A DNA stretch of 13,584 nucleotides from an uncultured Bacteroides sp. (GTDB lineage: Bacteria; Bacteroidota; Bacteroidia; Bacteroidales; Bacteroidaceae). A program made the position numbers and the translations under genes. Shown one piece after another: positions 1-6,720 of this stretch. The notes below the pieces were generated by a model. That model searched no databases, was not told the DNA's origin, and saw nothing but the letters and a program-made list of their open reading frames with translations. The stretch's first letter is position 1. Every line of letters starts with the position of its first letter. Location: NCBI GenBank assembly GCA_900556625.1, contig USPQ01000074.1:1-13584 (forward strand), given 5' to 3'.

Positions 1-19
1 TTTATAGCATGATCTTTTG

Positions 20-841
20 TTATACTCTTCTATATCCTAGTTCTGCTGAGATTTGTCCGGCTATCTCTTTGACAATCTGCACCGTACTTCGCAACTGTTC
101 CTCCGTCAAACGGTCTTTCGGTCCCGAAATCCAGATAGAGCCACAAGGATATCCTGTATAATTCAAGACAGGTGCGCCTACACAAATCACCCCGCTCAAT
201 TCTTCCTCATTGTCCAAAGCGTATCCCTGTTGATAAACCTTCTCCAATTCTTCCAGATAAACCTCGCGCGAAGTGATAGTACGGGAATTGTAACGAGGGA
301 AAGTCATATAAGAAAGATAACGGTTCCGGACAGTGACCGGCAGATAGGCCATGATTGCTTTTCCCGGCGCAGAACAATGCAGTTCAAAAGGTTTACCGGG
401 TGACAGGACAAAGCAAAAAGCGTGATCTCCTCGAGCTTGTTCGATAAAAATGCCTTTTTCATCGCCCAATACGCCAAAACAGGCCGTTTCCTTCACCCTG
501 TCTCTCAAATCACGTAAATGTGGCAAGACTGTTTCCAGCAGATTATGTTCATTCAACGAACGGAATCCCAGAGTTAACAATTTCCGGGTTAATTTATACC
601 GCTTCGTATCTTCATCGAAAGAAAGATAATCCAAACGTACCAATGTATTCAAGATACGGTAGGCGGTAGTCTGTGATATATCAAGTGCCACCTTGATTGC
701 CTGCAATGTTTCTCCTTCCGATCTCGAAGAAAGATATTCAATCACCGCAATGCCTTTTTCCAGATTGGGCACTTTATAATTATCGTCTGTTTTTTCCAGA
801 CTTTGCTCTGTATTTTCCATATTTGGCAATATGTTTTCCAT
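20..841 (-). CDS. IclR-family transcriptional regulator
   Basis: A 273-residue protein with the two-domain IclR layout. An N-terminal winged helix-turn-helix (about residues 26-88, with the recognition region around SQTTAYRILNTLVRL) is followed by an IclR effector-binding domain (about 100-270). Family hallmarks visible are LHCSAPGKAIMAYLP near 154-167 and GYALDNEEELSGVICVGAPV at 206-225. The length is typical. Two in-frame ATGs, at 841 and 820, sit in an identical 13-bp context, so the true start could be residue 1 or 8; the first seven residues precede the conserved domain and look dispensable. I found no TAnnTTTG promoter in the 108 bp upstream. The family binds small metabolites and represses or activates adjacent catabolic genes. 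Its target is probably to the left of the window, because nothing to the right is an obvious IclR-type pathway. The family call is secure; the ligand is unknown. Confidence 0.9.
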   Translation of the reverse strand: MENILPNMENTEQSLEKTDDNYKVPNLEKGIAVIEYLSSRSEGETLQAIKVALDISQTTAYRILNTLVRLDYLSFDEDTKRYKLTRKLLTLGFRSLNEHNLLETVLPHLRDLRDRVKETACFGVLGDEKGIFIEQARGDHAFCFVLSPGKPFELHCSAPGKAIMAYLPVTVRNRYLSYMTFPRYNSRTITSREVYLEELEKVYQQGYALDNEEELSGVICVGAPVLNYTGYPCGSIWISGPKDRLTEEQLRSTVQIVKEIAGQISAELGYRRV

Positions 842-846
842 ATTTG
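813..846 (-). repeat. 13-bp direct repeat duplicating the start-codon context of the IclR gene
   Basis: TTTTCCATATTTG (plus strand) occurs at 813-825 and again at 834-846, a 21-bp period that keeps the reading frame. On the coding strand each copy reads CAAATATGGAAAA and contains an ATG GAA AA start context, giving the peptide repeat MEN...MEN. It leaves two equally good candidate starts seven codons apart. Confidence 0.8.
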
Positions 847-935
847 AAATATCATTCCAGCTTTTGGATAAAATTAGGGATGTTGCTATAAAATGGAGCT
901 ATGAATGTGCAAAAAGAAGTTAAGTATGCTACATA

Positions 936-959
936 ACATATTTAGAGCACTAAATATGT
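936..959 (-). repeat. 10-bp perfect inverted repeat overlapping the stop codon of the Lrp-family gene
   Basis: ACATATTTAG (936-945) and CTAAATATGT (950-959) are exact reverse complements separated by the 4-base loop AGCA. The stop codon of the Lrp-family gene (950-952) lies in one arm. In the minus-strand transcript the hairpin is AT-rich and is not followed directly by a U tract, so it is at best a weak or non-canonical 3'-end structure. Confidence 0.6.
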
Positions 960-1420
960 ATCCCATACCGGTGTTTCACCTCAGCCATGACAAAAGTACT
1001 TTCCAATGACCCCAGACTATCGATAGTGCCTAGTACATTTAGAATAAACTCTTGATAATACTTCATATTCGGAGCATGAATCTTGAGCAGATAATCATAA
1101 CTTCCCGATATATTATAGCATTCGGTTACTTCAGGAATATCTTGTATGATTCGCGTAAACTCTGCTGCAATATCCCTGTTCAGCCGTCTGAGCTTCACAC
1201 TGCAAAACACGACGAATCCCTGATTCAACTTTTCAGCATCCAGCACAGCAATATATTTCTTTATATATCCGCCGCTTTCGAGCCGTTTGAGCCGTTCAAA
1301 GACAGGAGTTGATGAAAGACTCACCCGTGCAGCCAACTCTTTTGTCGTCAATCGGGCATTCTCTTGCAGAGTACGGAGTATCTGCAAATCCACTTTATCC
1401 AATTTATCAAAAGTATCCAT
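950..1420 (-). CDS. Lrp/AsnC-family transcriptional regulator
   Basis: A 156-residue protein of standard family length. The N-terminal helix-turn-helix covers about residues 8-60 (DLQILRTLQENARLTTKELA, then SLSSTPVFERLKRLESGGYI). It is followed by the AsnC/RAM effector domain (about 70-150) with the typical GSYDYLLKI near 106-114. Lrp/AsnC proteins form dimers or octamers that bind amino acids and wrap operator DNA. The gene is divergent from metY, with both promoters inside a 177-bp intergenic region, so the simplest inference is that it regulates itself and metY in response to an amino acid such as methionine, though this specificity is not shown by the sequence. A perfect Bacteroides -7 element lies about 67 bp upstream of the start. 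The family call is secure; the target is inferred. Confidence 0.93.
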   Translation of the reverse strand: MDTFDKLDKVDLQILRTLQENARLTTKELAARVSLSSTPVFERLKRLESGGYIKKYIAVLDAEKLNQGFVVFCSVKLRRLNRDIAAEFTRIIQDIPEVTECYNISGSYDYLLKIHAPNMKYYQEFILNVLGTIDSLGSLESTFVMAEVKHRYGIHI

Positions 1421-1443
1421 AGAAAAATATTCTTCTAAAGGGT

Positions 1444-1535
1444 GAATATCGAGAACAAGACAGTATCCTTATTCTATATAACGGTACAAAAATAGTATTA
1501 TTTTCTATATTTCAGCTATATATTGTTCGATATTC
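1444..1535. promoter_or_regulatory. Spaced inverted repeat, candidate Lrp-type operator pair
   Basis: GAATATCGAGAACAA (1444-1458) is the reverse complement of TTGTTCGATATTC (1523-1535), except for two extra bases in the middle of the first arm. One arm falls in the expected 5' untranslated region of the Lrp-family gene, and the other overlaps the -33 element of the metY promoter. Paired distant sites around divergent promoters fit Lrp-type wrapping or looping. Binding is inferred. Confidence 0.4.
1487..1494 (-). promoter_or_regulatory. -7 promoter element for the Lrp-family gene
   Basis: CAAAAATA on the plus strand reads TATTTTTG on the minus strand, an exact match to the Bacteroides -7 consensus TAnnTTTG. 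The -33 element is weak (CTG around 1513-1515, spacing 18). It predicts transcription starting near 1480 and an untranslated leader of about 60 nt. Confidence 0.55.
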
Positions 1536-1553
1536 CTACGCTGTCTAACTTTG
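1522..1553 (+). promoter_or_regulatory. Bacteroides-type promoter of metY
   Basis: The -7 element TAACTTTG (1546-1553) matches TAnnTTTG exactly. ATTG at 1522-1525 supplies the -33 TTG, with a 20-bp spacer, the family norm. Transcription would begin near 1560, about 38 nt before the metY ATG. The -33 overlaps one arm of the inverted repeat noted at 1444-1535. Confidence 0.75.
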
Positions 1554-1597
1554 CAAGAAAATAAAGACAAAATATTAAACTTTAAAAACATACGATT

Positions 1598-2884
1598 ATG
1601 GAAAGAAAGAACTTACACTTCGAGACATTACAGATTCATGTAGGACAGGAACAGGCAGACCCGGCAACAGACGCCCGTGCAGTACCTATCTATCAGACAA
1701 CTTCCTATGTATTCCATAACTCCGCTCATGCAGCCGCACGTTTCGGCCTGCAAGATCCGGGAAATATCTACGGACGCCTGACAAACTCTACACAAGGCGT
1801 TTTTGAAGAACGCGTAGCTGCCCTTGAGGGAGGAGTAGCAGGGTTGGCAGTTGCTTCCGGTGCTGCCGCCATCACTTATGCTTTCGAAAACATTACCCGT
1901 GCGGGCGATCATATTGTAGCAGCCAAGACGATCTACGGAGGAAGTTACAACCTGCTGGCACATACCTTGCCCAGTTATGGAATTACAACAACTTTTGTTG
2001 ATCCGAGCGACCTTTCCAATTTTGAAAAGGCTATTCAGGATAATACAAAAGCCGTATTTATAGAGACATTAGGCAACCCTAACTCCAACATTATCGATAT
2101 AGAGGCAGTATCCGAAATCGCTCACCGCCATAAAATTCCTTTGATTATTGATAATACATTCGGCACACCGTACTTAATTCGTCCTATCGAACACGGTGCA
2201 GATATTGTAGTACACTCTGCCACAAAGTTTATTGGTGGACACGGTACCTCACTAGGAGGAGTAATCGTAGATTCTGGTAAATTCGACTGGGTGGCTTCGG
2301 GCAAATTCCCGCAACTCACCGAGCCCGACCCCAGTTATCATGGGGTACGCTTTGTGGACGCTGCCAGTCCGGCTGCCTATGCAACTCGTATCCGTGCCAC
2401 TCTACTGCGGGATACCGGAGCTACTATCAGCCCATTCAACGCCTTCATTCTGTTGCAGGGACTCGAAACGCTGTCATTGCGTGTAGAGCGCCATGTAGAA
2501 AACGCATTAAAAGTAGTAAGCTTCCTGAACAATCATCCGAAAGTAAAGAAGGTCAATCACCCTTCACTGGCCGATCATCCGGATCATGCACTATATCAAC
2601 GTTATTTCCCGAATGGTGCAAGTTCTATCTTCACCTTCGAAATAAAAGGAGGACAGGAAGAAGCACATCGTTTTATTGACAGCCTGGAAATTTTCTCTTT
2701 ACTGGCCAATGTGGCTGACGTAAAATCACTGGTCATTCATCCGGCAAGTACCACTCATTCGCAACTCAACGCGCAGGAACTTGCAGAACAGGAAATTTAT
2801 CCGGGCACTGTCCGTTTGTCTATCGGCACGGAGCATATCGACGATTTGATTGCCGATTTGGAACAGGCACTTGCTAGAGTCTAG
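1598..2884 (+). CDS. metY: O-acetylhomoserine aminocarboxypropyltransferase (sulfhydrylase)
   Basis: A 428-residue cytoplasmic PLP enzyme of the Cys/Met metabolism (cystathionine gamma-synthase-like) family. Visible features are YGR at 58-60 (phosphate binding), ASGAAAITYAFENI at 86-99, the cofactor-binding aspartate D185 in IIDNTF, and the Schiff-base lysine K210 in HSATKFIGGHGTSLGG. The length of about 430 residues, the SATKFIGGHGTS form and the long segment before VRFVDAASPAAYATRIR fit O-acetylhomoserine sulfhydrylase rather than the shorter MetB/MetC enzymes of about 380-400 residues. It would condense O-acetylhomoserine with sulfide to give homocysteine for methionine synthesis. It is transcribed from its own promoter, divergent from an Lrp-type regulator. 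No SAM riboswitch is visible upstream, so protein-based control is more likely. Its substrate derives from homoserine made by the ThrA enzyme encoded later in this window. Confidence 0.93.
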   Translation: MERKNLHFETLQIHVGQEQADPATDARAVPIYQTTSYVFHNSAHAAARFGLQDPGNIYGRLTNSTQGVFEERVAALEGGVAGLAVASGAAAITYAFENITRAGDHIVAAKTIYGGSYNLLAHTLPSYGITTTFVDPSDLSNFEKAIQDNTKAVFIETLGNPNSNIIDIEAVSEIAHRHKIPLIIDNTFGTPYLIRPIEHGADIVVHSATKFIGGHGTSLGGVIVDSGKFDWVASGKFPQLTEPDPSYHGVRFVDAASPAAYATRIRATLLRDTGATISPFNAFILLQGLETLSLRVERHVENALKVVSFLNNHPKVKKVNHPSLADHPDHALYQRYFPNGASSIFTFEIKGGQEEAHRFIDSLEIFSLLANVADVKSLVIHPASTTHSQLNAQELAEQEIYPGTVRLSIGTEHIDDLIADLEQALARV

Positions 2885-2899
2885 TCCGGAACACTGAAC

Positions 2900-2957
2900 T
2901 TTCCATGACTGCCGAACGTTATACCAATATAACATTAAAACATTGCAGTCATGGAAA
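2900..2957 (+). promoter_or_regulatory. 13-bp perfect inverted repeat enclosing the start codon of the 79-residue gene, with a nested hairpin
   Basis: TTTCCATGACTGC (2900-2912) and GCAGTCATGGAAA (2945-2957) are exact reverse complements 32 bases apart; the right arm contains the ATG at 2951. Inside the loop a second stem forms: GTTATA (2918-2923), loop CCAA, TATAAC (2928-2933). It extends with one mismatch to 2915-2936. In the mRNA this would make one 58-nt compound hairpin across almost the whole metY-orf79 gap, hiding the start codon. Translational control is inferred. Confidence 0.6.
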
Positions 2958-3190
2958 AATATTTAATACACAGCAACGAACTGCATCTGATAGACGCAGA
3001 GAAAATTCACCAAGCAGTAGAAAAAATGGTGGAATCACTCGATATGGCCGCAGGGTCAACCACTAATTTCGACCTTTACATGGTGGTGGAAAACTATTTT
3101 AAGGATCTGGAGAAAAGAAGAAAGATCAACCATGTGCTGGGGATGAAAGAAGACAGATACGAACTGGCCGAAGATTTCGGCATAAAATAA
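2951..3190 (+). CDS. Uncharacterised 79-residue protein
   Basis: I do not recognise this small protein. It is soluble, with no signal peptide or membrane segment. It is rich in charged residues and looks mostly helical, with a stretch around KIHQAVEKMVESLDMAA (18-34) and a basic patch KDLEKRRKINH (51-61) ahead of an acidic C-terminus. No cysteine or metal-binding pattern is visible. It begins 66 bp after metY on the same strand, has no recognisable promoter of its own, and is followed by a strong terminator, so it probably forms the end of the metY transcript. There is no Shine-Dalgarno sequence, and the ATG is buried in a 13-bp inverted repeat. A role in methionine metabolism would rest only on position. 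The continuous frame and the terminator placement support a real gene, but coding status is less certain than for its neighbours. Confidence 0.65.
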   Translation: MEKYLIHSNELHLIDAEKIHQAVEKMVESLDMAAGSTTNFDLYMVVENYFKDLEKRRKINHVLGMKEDRYELAEDFGIK

Positions 3191-3233
3191 AAGAAATTCC
3201 TTTTCCAATCACACCAGACAATTTTTCATCTAT

Positions 3234-3274
3234 AAAACGAGAGAGCCTCACTGAAGTGAAACTCTCTCGTTTTT
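3234..3274. terminator. Bidirectional intrinsic terminator between the 79-residue gene and mscS
   Basis: AAAACGAGAGAG (3234-3245) pairs perfectly with CTCTCTCGTTTT (3262-3273), and TCAC (3248-3251) pairs with GTGA (3256-3259) at the tip, giving a long hairpin ending in five T on the plus strand. The A run on the left gives four T in the minus-strand transcript. It sits 44 bp after the 79-residue gene and 19 bp after mscS, which converge here, so it probably terminates both. Confidence 0.85.
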
Positions 3275-3292
3275 GCATATAGCGTAGAATTA

Positions 3293-4204
3293 TCAATTTC
3301 CCTGATGTACCGTAAGTTGCGGGAACGGGAAGTTAATGCCTTTTTCATTAAAGGTGGCATAAATTGCCTTGTTGATATCAAAATAAACTCCCCAATAATC
3401 AGCGCTGTTCACCCATACACGGGCTACTACATTCACACTGCTGGCATCCAATGCATGAAGAGCGATAAATGGAGCCGGATCTTTCAGGATACGTTTGTCC
3501 GCAGCCAAAATATCAGTCACGATCTGCTGCACTTTATCGTAATCTTCGCCATAGTCAACTCCTACAATCCATTCCACACGGCGAGTAGTCTGCGTATTAT
3601 AGTTCGTCACTACTCCGCTGCTCATTGCACCGTTCGGTATATAAATCACTTTGTTATCTCCCGTAGTCAAAATGGTATGGAAGATCTGGATCTCTTTTAC
3701 CGTTCCGGAAACTCCCTGGCTTTCAATCCAGTCGCCTACTTTATAAGGTTTGAATAAAAGCACGATCAGTCCTCCTGCAAAGTTCTGCAAATTGCCGGAC
3801 AAAGCCATACCGACAGCGACACCGGCCGAAGCCAACAAAGCTGCAAATGATGTCGTTTCAACTCCCAAAGCACCGACAACGGAAATAATCAACAGAATGG
3901 TCAGCAGAATATTTACCAGACTTTTGACGAAAGTCTTGATACTGATATCCACTTTTCTTCTATCCATGAGACGTCCGACAAAGCGGTTGAGCATTGAAAT
4001 AAGGAAACGTCCTACAATAAAGACGATGACCGCAATCAAGATACGCTCTCCGGCACGAATGGCAAAATCCAGCAGTTGTTGGGTGATGAGCGATAGTTTA
4101 TCTAAGCCGTCGGCATTAGCAATCGCTTCTTTCATTAATTTATCTGCAACGACCTGCGTAGAATCCGCAACCTGTGTTGCTGTTGCTTGAAATAATAGTA
4201 GCAT
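3293..4204 (-). CDS. mscS: MscS-family small-conductance mechanosensitive channel
   Basis: A 303-residue inner-membrane protein close to the size of E. coli MscS (286). An N-terminal segment of about 50 residues precedes three membrane helices, at about 52-72, 94-114 and 118-152. The third carries the small-residue pore pattern ASAGVAVGMALSGNLQNFAGG (126-146). It is followed by the MscS beta domain with FKPYKVGDWIE (151-161) and LTTGDNKVIYIPNGAM (179-194), and the alpha/beta C-terminal domain ending FPFPQLTVH. The channel opens under membrane tension to release solutes during osmotic downshock. It is a single gene, divergent from the thiamine operon and convergent with the 79-residue gene. 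The ATG at 4204 is preceded by a -7 match at 4258-4265. A later start at residue 24 would also keep all helices. Function is confident at family level. Confidence 0.93.
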   Translation of the reverse strand: MLLLFQATATQVADSTQVVADKLMKEAIANADGLDKLSLITQQLLDFAIRAGERILIAVIVFIVGRFLISMLNRFVGRLMDRRKVDISIKTFVKSLVNILLTILLIISVVGALGVETTSFAALLASAGVAVGMALSGNLQNFAGGLIVLLFKPYKVGDWIESQGVSGTVKEIQIFHTILTTGDNKVIYIPNGAMSSGVVTNYNTQTTRRVEWIVGVDYGEDYDKVQQIVTDILAADKRILKDPAPFIALHALDASSVNVVARVWVNSADYWGVYFDINKAIYATFNEKGINFPFPQLTVHQGN

Positions 4205-4257
4205 AATTTATCTGAATTAAAATGAATAAACTGTTGTTTGGTTATTTCAACAAACGA

Positions 4258-4265
4258 CAAAGTTA
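4258..4265 (-). promoter_or_regulatory. -7 promoter element for mscS
   Basis: CAAAGTTA on the plus strand is TAACTTTG on the minus strand, an exact TAnnTTTG match 53 bp before the mscS start. No convincing -33 is visible at the usual distance. It is only about 28 bp from the divergent thiamine-operon promoter, so the two may interfere. Confidence 0.5.
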
Positions 4266-4293
4266 CATTGTTTTAAGCAAATCTAAAAGTTTT

Positions 4294-4325
4294 TTTGCAT
4301 TCTTCCCGTAAAAGGCGTAATTTTG
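4294..4325 (+). promoter_or_regulatory. Bacteroides-type promoter of the thiamine operon
   Basis: TTTG at 4294-4297 and TAATTTTG at 4318-4325 match the -33 TTTG and -7 TAnnTTTG consensus with a 20-bp spacer. Transcription would start near 4331-4333, just before the first base pair of the TPP aptamer, so the riboswitch occupies essentially the entire 5' leader. Confidence 0.8.
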
Positions 4326-4334
4326 TCACCGATT

Positions 4335-4418
4335 CACTGGTAGGGGTGCCTTAACATGACGGGCTGAGAACATACCCATAGAATCTGATCCGGGTAATGC
4401 CGGCGTAGAGAACTAATT
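4335..4418 (+). ncRNA. TPP riboswitch (THI element)
   Basis: The hallmark conserved segments are present in order: GGGGTGCC (4343-4350), GGCTGAGA (4362-4369), ACCC (4374-4377), then CTGATCCGGGTAATGCCGGCGTAGAG (4384-4409, given in pieces: CTGATC, CGGGTAATGCCGGCGTAGAG). A P1 helix can form between ACTGGT (4336-4341) and ACTAAT (4412-4417) with one mismatch. The aptamer ends about 11 nt before the ATG of the receptor gene, and there is no following T-rich hairpin. Control is therefore more likely at translation initiation than by transcription termination (inference). TPP binding should shut down the receptor-pnuT-kinase operon. Confidence 0.96.
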
Positions 4419-4428
4419 AATAAGCAAG

Positions 4429-6705
4429 ATGAAAAAAATAGTATGGAGTGTCGTCGCTTTATTGGGCGTAGGCATTACTGTCCATGCACGAACGAGTGCA
4501 GAATCCGACAGTTTGAAAGTAATTAACCTGCAAGAAGTGCAGGTAGTATCTACACGTGCCACAGCAAAAACACCGATGGCATTCACCAATATAGGAAAAG
4601 CAGAACTTAAAAAAGTAAACTTCGGACAGGATATTCCTTACCTGTTGAGCATGACTCCTTCTACCCTGACCACATCAGATGCGGGAGCCGGTATCGGTTA
4701 CACAACCCTCCGTGTACGTGGAACCGATGGTACACGCATCAACATCACCGTGAACGGGATACCGATGAATGACGCCGAAAGCCATAATTTGTTTTGGGTA
4801 AATATGCCGGACTTTTCTTCTTCCGTAAAGGATATGCAAGTGCAACGCGGTGCAGGAACGTCCACCAATGGGGCAGGTGCATTCGGAGCCAGCGTCAATA
4901 TGCAGACGGAAGGTGCGGCAATGAAACCGTATGCCGAGTTCAACGGCTCTTACGGTTCTTTCAATACGCACAAGGAAACGGTGAAAGTAGGAACCGGACT
5001 GCTGAACAACCACTGGACTTTTGACGCCCGTCTTTCCAACATCGGTACGGACGGATATATCGACCGGGCTTCAGTAGACCTCAACTCTTACTATCTGCAA
5101 GGAGGATATTTCGCAGAGAACACTTCCGTCAAACTGATTGCATTTGCCGGAAAAGAAAAGACTTATCATGCCTGGGGATATGCAACGAAGGAGGAAATGG
5201 AGAAATTCGGAAGACGATATAATCCTTGCGGGGAAATGTATACCGACGCCGACGGCAACAAACATTATTATACGGACCAAACGGACAACTACCTGCAAAA
5301 GAACTACCAACTACTTCTTAACCATAGTTTTTCTACCGCATGGAATCTGAACGTAGCCTTACACTATACCAAAGGCGACGGGTATTATGAAGAATATAAA
5401 CCCGGAAGCAGCCTGGTGGAATACGGGTTAAAACCATTCAACCCGGACGGAACGGAAACTAACAAAAGCGACCTTGTCCGACAAAAGAAAATGGACAACA
5501 AATTCGGGGGAGGTGTATTCTCCCTTAATTATACAGGAAACCGCCTGACCGCTTCCTTAGGAGGTGGCCTCAACCAATACCGGGGAAATAACTTCGGAAA
5601 AGTGACATGGGTGAAAAACTATATCGGCAACCTGTCTCCCGAACATGAATATTACCGCAACAAATCAAAGAAAACCGACGGGAATATCTATCTGAAAGCC
5701 AACTATGATCTGACCAGCACGTTAAGCGCTTATGCCGACCTGCAATACCGCCATATTGATTACACAATCGATGGAGTAAACGATAAATATGACTGGAATA
5801 AAAACGCCCTGCGCCCGCTAGCCGTAGATAAGAAATTCGATTTCTTCAATCCGAAAGTCGGCTTAAACTGGAATATAACTCCCAATCACCGCCTGTACGC
5901 TTCTTTCTCCGTAGCACAGAAAGAACCGACAAGAAACAATTATACGGACGGCGATCCCGACTCCTACCCGAAAGCTGAAAAACTGCTTGATTACGAAGCG
6001 GGATATACGTTTGCCAACCCATGGCTGACGGCAGGTGCCAACTTCTACTACATGGATTACACCGACCAACTTGTCCTGACCGGTGCTTTAAATGATATTG
6101 GTGAAGCACTGACCGAAAACATTCCGGACAGCTACCGCATGGGAATCGAATTAATGCTCGGTATCAAACCGTGCAAATGGTTTCAGTGGGACATCAATGC
6201 CACATGGAGCAAGAATCGCATCAAGGATTTTGTGGAAAGTCTGCCGGGCTATCATTATAACGCAGATGAAACAGTAACTTCCCTTCCAACTGTCCTGATA
6301 AAGCATAAAGACACCCACATCGCTTTTTCGCCGGACTTCCTGCTCAACAACCGTTTTTCTTTCAATTATAAAGGCTTCGAAGCTTCCCTGCAATCGCAGT
6401 TTGTAAGCAAACAGTATATGACCAATGCGGAAGTACAGTATATGACCAATGCGGAAGTAGAAGAACTGACTCTTGACAAATACTTTGTCAGCAATCTCAA
6501 TCTGGCGTACACCTTCCGTCCCAAGAAGATTCTGAAAGAAGTCACATTGGGATTCACCGTTTACAACCTCTTTAACGAGGAGTATGAAAACAATGGTTGG
6601 GCTTCAAGCGATTACACCGATACAGTGGAAAATCGGGGAAACTATGCCGGCTATGCCGCACAAGCCGGAACAAACGTCTTGGGACACGTGTCTTTCCGCT
6701 TTTAA
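4429..6705 (+). CDS. TonB-dependent outer-membrane receptor, probable thiamine uptake (OMthi type)
   Basis: A 758-residue outer-membrane transporter. It has a signal peptide (MKKIVWSVVALLGVGITVHA, cleavage about residue 20-24), then LQEVQVVSTRA (34-44) as a possible TonB-box region. A plug domain follows (about 45-160) with VRGTDGTRINITVNGIPMND and VQRGAGTSTNGAGAFGASVN, then a beta-barrel ending in aromatic F (GHVSFRF). At this size, and without a carboxypeptidase-like N-terminal extension or a SusD partner, it is not SusC-type. The TPP riboswitch directly upstream and the pnuT and kinase genes 15 bp downstream make thiamine or a thiamine derivative the likely substrate. A matching receptor-pnuT-kinase operon is described for thiamine uptake in B. 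thetaiotaomicron. Residues 662-677 are an exact QYMTNAEV tandem duplication (DNA 6412-6459), an in-frame change in the barrel region. Family is certain; substrate is well supported by context. Confidence 0.92.
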   Translation: MKKIVWSVVALLGVGITVHARTSAESDSLKVINLQEVQVVSTRATAKTPMAFTNIGKAELKKVNFGQDIPYLLSMTPSTLTTSDAGAGIGYTTLRVRGTDGTRINITVNGIPMNDAESHNLFWVNMPDFSSSVKDMQVQRGAGTSTNGAGAFGASVNMQTEGAAMKPYAEFNGSYGSFNTHKETVKVGTGLLNNHWTFDARLSNIGTDGYIDRASVDLNSYYLQGGYFAENTSVKLIAFAGKEKTYHAWGYATKEEMEKFGRRYNPCGEMYTDADGNKHYYTDQTDNYLQKNYQLLLNHSFSTAWNLNVALHYTKGDGYYEEYKPGSSLVEYGLKPFNPDGTETNKSDLVRQKKMDNKFGGGVFSLNYTGNRLTASLGGGLNQYRGNNFGKVTWVKNYIGNLSPEHEYYRNKSKKTDGNIYLKANYDLTSTLSAYADLQYRHIDYTIDGVNDKYDWNKNALRPLAVDKKFDFFNPKVGLNWNITPNHRLYASFSVAQKEPTRNNYTDGDPDSYPKAEKLLDYEAGYTFANPWLTAGANFYYMDYTDQLVLTGALNDIGEALTENIPDSYRMGIELMLGIKPCKWFQWDINATWSKNRIKDFVESLPGYHYNADETVTSLPTVLIKHKDTHIAFSPDFLLNNRFSFNYKGFEASLQSQFVSKQYMTNAEVQYMTNAEVEELTLDKYFVSNLNLAYTFRPKKILKEVTLGFTVYNLFNEEYENNGWASSDYTDTVENRGNYAGYAAQAGTNVLGHVSFRF
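6412..6459 (+). repeat. Perfect 24-bp tandem duplication within the receptor gene
   Basis: The unit CAGTATATG followed by ACCAATGCGGAAGTA occurs at 6412-6435 and identically at 6436-6459, adding eight residues (QYMTNAEV twice). Identity at all 24 bases, including third codon positions, points to a recent duplication. The frame is preserved. Confidence 0.9.
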
Positions 6706-6720
6706 TGACATCAGCAGATT

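Noticed and set aside
1421..1597. SAM or other methionine riboswitch before metY
   Set aside because: The predicted leader is only about 38 nt and contains no aptamer-like conserved core.
2900..2957. Invertible DNA switch of the kind that flips promoters in Bacteroides
   Set aside because: The arms are only 32 bp apart, too close for typical site-specific inversion, there is no promoter in the loop, and no recombinase gene is nearby.
3305..4190. Two plus-strand open frames antisense to mscS
   Set aside because: They mirror a fully conserved channel gene, and neither resembles a protein family.
4429..6705. SusC-type glycan receptor
   Set aside because: It is about 250 residues too short, lacks the N-terminal carboxypeptidase-like domain, has no SusD partner, and follows a TPP riboswitch.
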